10,046 nt of DNA from NCBI GenBank assembly GCA_001819295.1, contig MHMD01000002.1, forward strand, positions 1 through 10,046. The letters run 5' to 3'. Made by a program: the position numbers and the translations under genes. The stretch is from Candidatus Nealsonbacteria bacterium RIFCSPHIGHO2_02_FULL_43_13. Lineage in GTDB: Bacteria > Patescibacteriota > Minisyncoccia > Minisyncoccales > MHMH01. Of this stretch, positions 1 to 5,114 are shown piece after piece. A model generated the notes under the pieces. It ran no database searches, was not told the origin of the DNA, and worked only from the letters and a program-made list of their open reading frames with translations. Position 1 is the first letter of the stretch. The number at the start of each line of letters is the position of its first letter.

Positions 1-977
1 TGCATCACAATAATATTAATTTGTTCTTTGTTGTAACCTAAAGCTTCAGCCGCCGCTTTAATTCTCGCCACATAACCGTAATGATCCGCTCCCCAAAAGA
101 AAATCAATTTCTGAAAGCCTCTGGCAAATTTGTTTTTCAAATAAGCGGCATCTGAAGCCAGATAGGTTTTTTCGCCGTCCTCTTTTATCAAAACCCTGTC
201 TTTATCGTCGCCAAATTGGGTGGATTTGAACCACAAGGCTCCCTCTGACTCGTAGGCTAGTTTTCTATTTTTTAAAAGATCCAAAACTTCAGTTACTTCT
301 TTTCTCTGATATAACGTTTTTTCAGAAAACCAAACGTCAAACTTAATTTTCATTTTCTTAATTGTCGGCTTGATCATTTCTTGCAAAATAATTTTGGCGG
401 CGGATTGGCCGATTTTCTCCGGATTGTTGCCCTTTATCTTCTTTTTTAATTCTTCAATATATCGCCCTTGATAAACGGCTTCTGCGTCGCCGATGACCGA
501 ATGGCCCAGTTTTTTAATCTGCTCCCCGGTATCGTTAATATAATACTCTCGTTTTGCTTGATAACCGGCCGCATTCAAAACATTGGTCAAGACATCGCCG
601 CAAAAACCGCCCCTCCCGTTGCCTAAGGTTAAAGGCCCGGTAGGGTTGGCCGAAATAAATTCCACATTCACTTTTTGGCCACGGCCGATTTTGAGTTCGC
701 CAAATGATTCTTTCTCTTTTAAAATTATGCCGACTTGTTTTTGCAAATAACCCTTGGCAAGAAAAAAATTAATAAAACCTGGGCCGGCCACTTCAACTTT
801 TTCGAATAAATCAGATTTCAAATTAACCGTTATTTCGCTTGCCGGCCTTTTCAGCTGCAACGCAATGTTCGTCGTATAGTCCCCAAACCCTTCTCCTTCG
901 GGATACGCCACCCGAATTTTTTCTGGAGACTCGCCAGTCGCTTTTTGAATCAGTTTTATTATTTCTTGCCTTATCAT
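1..977 (-). CDS. argS: Arginyl-tRNA synthetase (partial, C-terminal part outside the window)
   Basis: This class Ia synthetase charges tRNA-Arg in the cytoplasm. Translating the minus strand from the ATG at 977-975 gives about 325 residues with no stop before the window edge. The order fits ArgRS: an N-terminal Add-1-like region, then SANPTGPLTLGNGRGG around residues 110-125 (the HIGH signature region), the GDVL segment, and WGADHYGY near residue 295. The KMSKS loop and the anticodon-binding domain lie outside the window. The HIGH tetrapeptide reads TLGN (residues 117-120), so both usual histidines are replaced; the surrounding ANPTGPL context makes the identity secure. The start is supported by normal N-terminal sequence (MIRQEIIKLIQKATGE). 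I saw no strong Shine-Dalgarno sequence. Confidence 0.93.
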   Translation of the reverse strand, partial: MIRQEIIKLIQKATGESPEKIRVAYPEGEGFGDYTTNIALQLKRPASEITVNLKSDLFEKVEVAGPGFINFFLAKGYLQKQVGIILKEKESFGELKIGRGQKVNVEFISANPTGPLTLGNGRGGFCGDVLTNVLNAAGYQAKREYYINDTGEQIKKLGHSVIGDAEAVYQGRYIEELKKKIKGNNPEKIGQSAAKIILQEMIKPTIKKMKIKFDVWFSEKTLYQRKEVTEVLDLLKNRKLAYESEGALWFKSTQFGDDKDRVLIKEDGEKTYLASDAAYLKNKFARGFQKLIFFWGADHYGYVARIKAAAEALGYNKEQINIIVM

Positions 978-1027
978 TCTTTAAGTTTATCTTATTCCGC
1001 TTAAAAATTAAAGGTTGAAAATATTAT

Positions 1028-1052
1028 TTGATGGATATCCGATATCCATCAA
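1028..1052. repeat. Perfect inverted repeat upstream of argS
   Basis: Two 11-base arms (1028-1038 and 1042-1052) are exact reverse complements around a 3-base centre. It lies about 50 bases upstream of the argS start, between argS and the terminator of the next gene. No T-run follows on the minus strand, so a plain terminator is less likely than an operator or a stable leader hairpin. Function unknown. Confidence 0.55.
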
Positions 1053-1067
1053 TACAATTATCTTTTC

Positions 1068-1109
1068 AAAAAAACAAAATGCGGGAGAACTATAAAGAAG
1101 TTCTCCCGC
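1068..1109 (-). terminator. Rho-independent terminator of the 211-residue gene
   Basis: An 11-bp perfect stem (1081-1091 with 1099-1109, GC-rich, 7-base loop) is followed on the minus strand by a U-rich run (A, four T, G, seven T; 1068-1080). It sits 17 bases after the stop of the 1126-1761 gene and insulates it from argS. Confidence 0.9.
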
Positions 1110-1125
1110 TTATTGTGAGGTTATT

Positions 1126-1761
1126 TTATTTTTCTGCCGGGAAAAAAACCCGAGTGCCAGGAGAATGCCAGTCGCACTTTGGTCGCGGCCCAATCTCGTA
1201 GGCATCAACTGACCATCCTATTCCGCTTCCACAATAATGGATTCTTACCTCGCGCAAGACATTTTTCTTGTCCAGCGCGAAAAAGATATTAGGCTCAATG
1301 GGAGCAGTGAGAGGACCTTCGTAGCTCTCTCCCTGGCTCTCTACTAGGGCAAGTATTTGAGCTACTGGGGTTTCAACCTTCTCACCCACTTTAGTGAGTC
1401 CAGCGAGAATTGAATTACCATCTGACCTCTCCGAGAGATCGGCATAGCATAATTCGCTAAATTCAAAACTGCTCATTGGAGGCTCAATTTTTCCAGAAAA
1501 CATTTTGGAGAAATTGTACGAATCATGAATGTATCCCCTAAATCCAGGAACAACCTGAGGAATCTCGGGCACCACAAAGGGTGTATTTCCTCCCCGGCCC
1601 TGAATACTCACCCGAGGGAACCGGAAAAGACAACCAGTATTCTCTTTGATGCGTTGGAGTATTTCTAGTACTTTCTTTGGATCACGCTTGCCATCCCGTA
1701 CTAATTCTCCCACCCCCACCATCAGATCAAACATTCGAGCTTTGTCGGTTATCGCGACCAT
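1126..1761 (-). CDS. Unrecognised 211-residue protein with its own promoter and terminator
   Basis: I do not recognise this family. The ATG at 1761 is preceded by a strong Shine-Dalgarno sequence (AAGGAGGAG, about 6 bases away), and a consensus-like promoter and a terminator flank it, so it is a real, separately expressed gene. The N-terminal 45 residues look helical and charged (EILQRIKEN). The middle is rich in Pro, Gly and Ser, and the end has alternating aromatic and hydrophobic residues suggestive of beta strands (IHYCGSGIGWSVDAYEIG) before DWHSPG. There is no signal peptide or membrane segment, so it is probably cytoplasmic. The DWHSPG string near the end recalls DWHTPG just before the variable region of the DGR target in this window; whether this reflects homology is unclear. 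It stands between housekeeping translation genes. Confidence 0.8.
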   Translation of the reverse strand: MVAITDKARMFDLMVGVGELVRDGKRDPKKVLEILQRIKENTGCLFRFPRVSIQGRGGNTPFVVPEIPQVVPGFRGYIHDSYNFSKMFSGKIEPPMSSFEFSELCYADLSERSDGNSILAGLTKVGEKVETPVAQILALVESQGESYEGPLTAPIEPNIFFALDKKNVLREVRIHYCGSGIGWSVDAYEIGPRPKCDWHSPGTRVFFPAEK

Positions 1762-1819
1762 TTAGACTCCTCCTTCTTATCCGGTTTTCGCGGATAATAT
1801 AAAATTAAGGTACTTTTAT

Positions 1820-1847
1820 AGTATATCATATTTATAGAACTTGTCAA
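1820..1847 (-). promoter_or_regulatory. Promoter of the 211-residue gene
   Basis: On the minus strand there is a perfect -35 TTGACA (1842-1847), a 16-base spacer and -10 TATACT (1820-1825). Transcription would start near 1813, giving a leader of about 50 bases. That leader contains a small hairpin (ATCCG/CGGAT arms, 1779-1783 and 1791-1795) just before the Shine-Dalgarno sequence. Confidence 0.75.
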
Positions 1848-1869
1848 GAACCATATCTTCGTGATAAAT
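1841..1869 (+). promoter_or_regulatory. Putative divergent smpB promoter
   Basis: On the plus strand, TTGTCA (1841-1846) and an AT-rich -10-like GATAAAT (1863-1869) have 16-17-base spacing. The predicted start falls at about 1876, directly before the smpB ATG, which would make a leaderless mRNA and fit the absence of a Shine-Dalgarno sequence. The -35 shares its bases with the opposite promoter through the near-palindrome CTTGTCAAG (1840-1848). This is an inference. Confidence 0.4.
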
Positions 1870-1876
1870 TGAACCC

Positions 1877-2323
1877 ATGGAGGCGATCAAAAACAAAAGA
1901 GCTTATTTTGACTACGAATTCTTGGAAAAATTCGAGGCGGGCATGGTCTTGGCGGGCCAAGAGGTAAAATCAATAAAATCGGGGAAAATGTCACTCGCAG
2001 GCTCTTATGTTGTTTTAAAGAACGGCGAGATTTATCTGATTAACGCCAATATTGCGCCCTATCAGCTCAAAAACATTCCCAAAGATTATAATCCCACCCA
2101 AGCAAGAAAGCTCCTTTTGAGAAAAAAAGAAATCCAATACCTCTTCGGTAAAACTCAAGAAAGAGGCTTGACTTTAATACCATTGAGGGTATATAGTAAA
2201 AAAGGTAAAATAAAGCTAGAGTTTGCCGTCTCAAGAGGACGGAAAAAAGCTGATAAGAAAGAACGGATCAAAAAGCGCGAAGCGGACAAAGAAATAAGGC
2301 GAGAATTAAAAACTAGGGGGTGA
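1877..2323 (+). CDS. smpB: SsrA-binding protein SmpB
   Basis: SmpB is the partner of tmRNA in trans-translation, which rescues ribosomes stalled on mRNA lacking a stop codon. The 148 residues match the family length. NKRAYFDYEFLEKFEAGMVLAGQEVKSIKSGK (given here in part: EAGMVLAGQEVKSIKSGK) is the OB-fold signature, followed by the RKLLLRKKEI region and the basic C-terminal tail (SRGRKKADKKERIKKREADKE family pattern) that enters the mRNA channel. The ATG at 1877 fits the usual N-terminus. No Shine-Dalgarno sequence is visible. The TGA at 2321-2323 lies inside the acceptor stem of ssrA, which begins at 2316, so the two genes overlap by 8 bases. RNase P cutting at 2316 would remove the stop codon from this mRNA. 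Confidence 0.97.
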   Translation: MEAIKNKRAYFDYEFLEKFEAGMVLAGQEVKSIKSGKMSLAGSYVVLKNGEIYLINANIAPYQLKNIPKDYNPTQARKLLLRKKEIQYLFGKTQERGLTLIPLRVYSKKGKIKLEFAVSRGRKKADKKERIKKREADKEIRRELKTRG

Positions 2324-2673
2324 AAGGCTTCGACAGAGATCTTTTTTCAAAATCGGCAATTCCAGTATTCTGGAATCTGGTAAAACTTCCGGAAAACAGA
2401 GATAAGTGCTAACTTATTTCAAAAACCCGCTTACGCTTACGCGTAGGCCATCCGGCCTTAACTATTCTCGATAATAAGGATCGGGTGTTATAATCTCGAG
2501 ATAGGTAGAACCGCTTTTGCTTCAGGCAGTTCTCCGAAAAGTCAGAAGCTAGAAACTTCGGCTTATGCTTTTGCCTGTTTTATATCCGCTGTTTCGAAAA
2601 TTAAAACAGACTAAATTTGTAGAGAGATTTTGATAATATTTCTGGACGGGACTTCAATGTCCCCACCTCCACC
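2316..2673 (+). ncRNA. ssrA: Transfer-messenger RNA (tmRNA)
   Basis: The 5' end GGGGGTG (2316-2322) pairs with CACCTCC (2664-2670) as a 7-bp acceptor stem. The third pair is G·U (2318 with 2668), the alanine identity element. The conserved D-arm stretch GGCTTCGACAG follows the 5' strand. The T arm is GGGAC/GTCCC (2648-2652, 2659-2663) around TTCAAT, which is one base shorter than the usual 7-base loop. The discriminator A is at 2671; only CC of the CCA end is encoded, and a T follows. The tag reading frame is at 2408-2446. It lies directly between smpB, which it overlaps, and infC, whose TTG candidate start is the next base. Confidence 0.95.
2408..2446 (+). other. tmRNA tag reading frame, ANLFQKPAYAYA and stop
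   Basis: The resume codon GCT is preceded by ATAAGT, which resembles the usual ATAGTC context. Twelve codons give ANLFQKPAYAYA, then TAG. With the alanine carried by the tmRNA the full degradation tag would be AANLFQKPAYAYA. It ends in AYAYA rather than the common ALAA or VAA. A GGCC/GGCC hairpin (2446-2457) follows the stop, as helix 5 does in other tmRNAs. Confidence 0.85.
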
Positions 2674-3186
2674 TTGAACCCAAGAATAATCGCCAATACG
2701 CAAATAAGGGCTAAAAACGTGAGAGTTATCGACGAAACCGGAAAACAGCTGGGCGTTCTAGGTTTGGAAGAGGCTTTGCGCCTGGCTTACGAACGCAACC
2801 TGGATTTGATCCAGGTAACCGAAAAGGTTGACCCGCCGGTTTGCAAGATCATGGATTATGGCAAGTACTCTTACCAGGAAAAAAAGAAAACTCATACCGC
2901 CACAAAAAAGCAGAAAACCAGCGAGTTGAAGGGCATCAGGCTGACTTTCAATATTGGCCAGCACGACATGGAAACCAGAGCGAGGCAGGCGGAAAAATTC
3001 CTAAAAGAAGGCGATAAGGTAAGAATCGATATTGTCTTGCGGGGCAGGGAAAAAGCCCTGGGCAACTTTGCCCGAGAAAAAATCGGCAAGTTCCTTGAAG
3101 TCTTGCAGGGATTCGTCCTCTATAAAATCGAAAGAGAATTAAAAAAAGAGATGAGAGGCTTTTCCATGATTATCTCTAAACAATAG
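2674..3186 (+). CDS. infC: Translation initiation factor IF-3
   Basis: IF3 binds the 30S subunit, checks start codon and initiator tRNA pairing and prevents premature 50S joining. The protein has the N-domain motif (NTQIRAKNVRVIDETG), the PPVCKIMDYGKYSYQ linker region near residues 55-70 and the C-domain (RLTFNIGQHDMETRARQ, then KVRIDIVLRGRE). The start is uncertain. TTG at 2674 is the first base after the encoded tmRNA end; ATA (2686) or ATC (2689) are alternatives, and infC in other bacteria often uses a rare start codon for autoregulation. No Shine-Dalgarno sequence is visible. tRNase Z cutting behind the tmRNA discriminator would leave the infC mRNA almost leaderless. The infC-rpmI-rplT order is the standard one. 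Confidence 0.95.
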   Translation: MNPRIIANTQIRAKNVRVIDETGKQLGVLGLEEALRLAYERNLDLIQVTEKVDPPVCKIMDYGKYSYQEKKKTHTATKKQKTSELKGIRLTFNIGQHDMETRARQAEKFLKEGDKVRIDIVLRGREKALGNFAREKIGKFLEVLQGFVLYKIERELKKEMRGFSMIISKQ

Positions 3187-3204
3187 CGGGTGGCATGCCA
3201 CCCG
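3187..3204 (+). repeat. 18-bp perfect palindrome between infC and rpmI
   Basis: CGGGTGGCATGCCACCCG starts at the base after the infC stop. As RNA it folds into a 7-bp GC-rich stem with a CATG loop. No U-run follows, so it is probably an mRNA stability or processing hairpin. A leader element for bL20 feedback, known in this operon of other bacteria, is possible but not shown. Confidence 0.6.
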
Positions 3205-3242
3205 ATATATCGAGGAATATTATTCACTCGTTATAAGCATCC

Positions 3243-3431
3243 ATGAAAAAGAAAACTAGAAAATCTATCTTAAAACGCTTTAAAATTACCAAAAACGGTA
3301 AGATCCTGCGAAGACTTACCGGTTCTGATCATTACCGAGCGAAAAAATCTGGAAATAAAATCAGAAGGGGCAGAAAATGGATTACGGTTTCGGAGCAAGA
3401 AACAAAAAAAATTAAAAAACTATTAAGGTAA
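3243..3431 (+). CDS. rpmI: Large ribosomal subunit protein bL35
   Basis: This small, very basic 50S protein has 62 residues, close to the usual 64-66. MKKKTRKSILKRFKITKNGKI (here in part: KSILKRFKITKNGKI) matches the K(T/S)...KRFK.T..GK signature, followed by RAKKSGNKIRR. It sits between infC and rplT; its TAA ends one base before the rplT ATG, so translation is probably coupled. Confidence 0.95.
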   Translation: MKKKTRKSILKRFKITKNGKILRRLTGSDHYRAKKSGNKIRRGRKWITVSEQETKKIKKLLR

Positions 3432-3432
3432 C

Positions 3433-3777
3433 ATGGTTAGAATAAAAAAAGGAGTTACAGCCCATAAGCGCCGGAAACATCTGTTAAAACAGGCTAAAGG
3501 TTTTCGTTGGGGCAGAAAAAATAAGTTCCGGGCGGCTAAAGACGCCTTGCGTCATGCCTGGGAATACGCTTACCGGGATAGGAAAACAAAGAAAAGAGAA
3601 AGAAGAGCTCTCTGGCAAGTCCAGATCAATGCCGCTTGCCGGGAACAGGGGCTTAATTACAGCAAATTCGCTTTTGGCTTGAGAAAAAATAAAATCGAAC
3701 TTGATAGAAAGATACTGGCGCAACTTTGCCAAGATAATCCGGAAATCTTCAAAAAAATAATGGAAAAAGTAAAATAG
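3433..3777 (+). CDS. rplT: Large ribosomal subunit protein bL20
   Basis: bL20 binds 23S rRNA early in 50S assembly and represses its own operon in some bacteria. The 114 residues have the family's normal length. MVRIKKGVTAHKRRKHLLKQ covers the basic N-terminal extension, then AKGFRWGRKNKFRAAKDA, and RDRKTKKRERRALWQVQINAA in the globular domain (quoted parts below 21 residues: RDRKTKKRERRALW). The ATG is preceded by TAAGG within rpmI. It is the last gene of the plus-strand block. Confidence 0.96.
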   Translation: MVRIKKGVTAHKRRKHLLKQAKGFRWGRKNKFRAAKDALRHAWEYAYRDRKTKKRERRALWQVQINAACREQGLNYSKFAFGLRKNKIELDRKILAQLCQDNPEIFKKIMEKVK

Positions 3778-3778
3778 A

Positions 3779-3810
3779 AAAACCGCCTCTCCTAACAGGG
3801 AGGCGGTTTT
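3779..3810. terminator. Bidirectional terminator after rplT
   Basis: The arms 3779-3789 and 3800-3810 are exact complements (A4-CCGCCTC with GAGGCGG-T4), extended by one wobble and one GC pair. A T-run ends the plus side and the mirrored A-run gives a T-run on the minus side. It separates rplT from the convergent zinc ribbon gene, whose stop codon lies in its last bases. Confidence 0.9.
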
Positions 3811-4000
3811 AACGTTTGGATATTTTGCTTGGACATTTCGTCCAAATTTTTGAAAGAGTGATCTCTCCTTTTCCGATACTAGAAATAAGTTCTGTGATGG
3901 TAATGATTTTATCGCCTAAATGATTATTTCCGCAAGATGGACATTTGGGTTCATTTTTATCTGTGATAATACCACATCGAGAACATTGCTTATAGGCCAC
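3809..4000 (-). CDS. Small two-CxxC zinc ribbon protein
   Basis: The 63-residue protein has CSRC (Cys6, Cys9) and CPSC (Cys20, Cys23), enough for one zinc ribbon, followed by a short beta-rich stretch (GDKIITITELISSIGKGE). The GTG start has an excellent Shine-Dalgarno sequence (AGGAGGT, about 6 bases upstream), so the start is firm. Zinc ribbon, then a GxxIITI segment and SSIGK, distantly recalls archaeal Spt4 (RNA polymerase E''), which pairs with the NusG-like Spt5. It lacks a clear match to the Spt4 C-terminus, so this is only a possibility. Otherwise its role is unknown. Confidence 0.75.
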   Translation of the reverse strand: MAYKQCSRCGIITDKNEPKCPSCGNNHLGDKIITITELISSIGKGEITLSKIWTKCPSKISKR

Positions 4001-4050
4001 ATTCTACCTCCTACTTTCATTTAGGTTGTCAAAGATCGATTCTCCCCCAC

Positions 4051-4200
4051 TTAGGGATCGATATTTTTATTCGGAACGTTCCCGACGGCCCGCCAGGCTT
4101 TTGGGCGGCCGGCTAATTGAGCCACTTTTTTATAACTAAGGGTTTCCCCAGCCGGAATCGTCTTAACAAGTTTATAAATTTTTTGACAAAATAAAGTCAT
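4051..4200 (-). pseudogene. Truncated MGMT/Ogt-like DNA alkyltransferase remnant
   Basis: A 49-residue frame from the ATG at 4200-4198 reads CQKIYKLVKTIPAGETLSY, KKVAQLAGRPKAWRAVGN and VPNKNIDP, then TAA (4051-4053). This is the N-terminal DNA-binding helix-turn-helix part of the methylated-DNA-cysteine methyltransferase domain (IPxGetlSY..vA...G.pkAaRAVG..l.kN). The domain would continue into the PCHR active-site motif with its acceptor cysteine, but the frame stops just before it and no other frame downstream restores it. It overlaps the Nudix gene by 29 bases. I infer a decayed gene. A short DNA-binding-only protein is less likely. Confidence 0.75.
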
Positions 4201-4612
4201 GAGCCTTCTGGACGATTTTTTGAGCATTTTTAAAGGTCAGCTTTTTTAATGCTTCTTGATATGATAACCATTTAAAATCTAGGTGCTCAAAAGAAAGCTT
4301 TACCTCTTTTGTTTTAGTTTCGGCCAGTAAGTAAGAAACTGTTTTAGAAACATCTTCTCCTTTGTATAAAAAGGAATATTTTTCTATTTCTCTGAAGCCA
4401 TCGATAAATTCGAGATCTGCTATGCCCGTTTCTTCCTTAACCTCTCTCAAAACTGTGCCCATCTCTTTCTCTCCCCCCTCAATAGTCCCCTTGGCCAGGC
4501 CCCAATAAGTTTTCCCGACGAAACCGATAGCGCTGTAATTTAAAAGAAGGTAATAGATTTTACCTTTTTCTTTTAAAAAAATTACTGCGCCGGCTGATCT
4601 TCTCTGGAGCAT
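4172..4612 (-). CDS. Nudix hydrolase, Ap4A hydrolase-like
   Basis: The 146-residue protein carries a complete Nudix box (GX5EX7REUXEEXGU) at residues 42-64: GTIEGGE, then REVKEETGI, with the metal-binding glutamates present. The N-terminus RRSAGAVIFL and WGLAKGTIEGGE resemble the bis(5'-nucleosyl)-tetraphosphatase subgroup, which would hydrolyse dinucleoside polyphosphates. The substrate is inferred, not shown. ATG is one base after the GNAT stop, so the two are coupled in the polX operon. The 3' end overlaps the alkyltransferase remnant. Confidence 0.88.
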   Translation of the reverse strand: MLQRRSAGAVIFLKEKGKIYYLLLNYSAIGFVGKTYWGLAKGTIEGGEKEMGTVLREVKEETGIADLEFIDGFREIEKYSFLYKGEDVSKTVSYLLAETKTKEVKLSFEHLDFKWLSYQEALKKLTFKNAQKIVQKAHDFILSKNL

Positions 4613-4613
4613 A

Positions 4614-5114
4614 TTAAATATCCTTAATTAAAGAAACCTCATTGCAATCGGCGGGAAACCTGGAACAATTAATGCACTCCTGCCAAATTTTTTGAGGTAA
4701 TTTAGCTGTGCTAATTTCTTTGAAGCCAATCTTTTTAAAGAAAGCTACGTTTTTTTTAGTAGTGAGAGTGAATAACTTATCTATCTCCATCGCTTCGGCT
4801 TCATTAATACACGCTTTGACCAACTGCGTACCAATGCCCTTACCATGCTCTTTTTTCAAAACCGCCAACGACCTTACTTCGGCTAAAATAGATCCTTGGC
4901 GGCCAGGCCGGTATTCCTCGCCTAAAACATGCAAGGCGCAACAACCGATAACTTTCTTGCCTTTTTCGACAATAAAAAAATCTCTGATACTGCCGTAAAT
5001 TTCATAAAGAGGCCTGAAAAGCATGATGCCTTCTTCGGCATAAGCATCGATCGTCTTCTTTATTTTCACTGCGTCGCTAATTGTGGCTTTTCTGAAAATA
5101 ATTTTTGGTTTCAT
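4614..5114 (-). CDS. GNAT family N-acetyltransferase
   Basis: I chose the ATG at 5114-5112 (MKPKIIFRKATISDAV) because it forms an ATGA overlap with the polX stop, although the frame is open to an ATG at 5150. The 166-residue protein has the GNAT fold: acetyl-CoA motif A is VRSLAVLKKEHGKGIGTQL (residues 80-98) with the G-K-G-I-G pyrophosphate loop, then FFKKIGF near 125-131. The end has a cysteine cluster (Cys147, Cys150, Cys157) after LPQKIWQEC. That pattern and the LFTLTTK segment recall short N-acetylglutamate synthases of the ArgA type. No arginine biosynthesis genes are nearby, so the acceptor remains unknown. Confidence 0.88.
   Translation of the reverse strand: MKPKIIFRKATISDAVKIKKTIDAYAEEGIMLFRPLYEIYGSIRDFFIVEKGKKVIGCCALHVLGEEYRPGRQGSILAEVRSLAVLKKEHGKGIGTQLVKACINEAEAMEIDKLFTLTTKKNVAFFKKIGFKEISTAKLPQKIWQECINCSRFPADCNEVSLIKDI

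Noticed and set aside
2446..2457. GGCC hairpin as a terminator of smpB
   Set aside because: It lies inside the tmRNA just after the tag stop, where a tmRNA helix is expected, and no T-run follows.
2758..3089. Two minus-strand open frames inside infC
   Set aside because: They are shadows of infC, with compositions typical of reverse-strand frames.
4080..4115. GC-rich imperfect palindrome that might be a terminator
   Set aside because: It is explained as coding sequence of the alkyltransferase remnant (GRPKAWRAVG). The pairing needs a bulge and no T-run follows.
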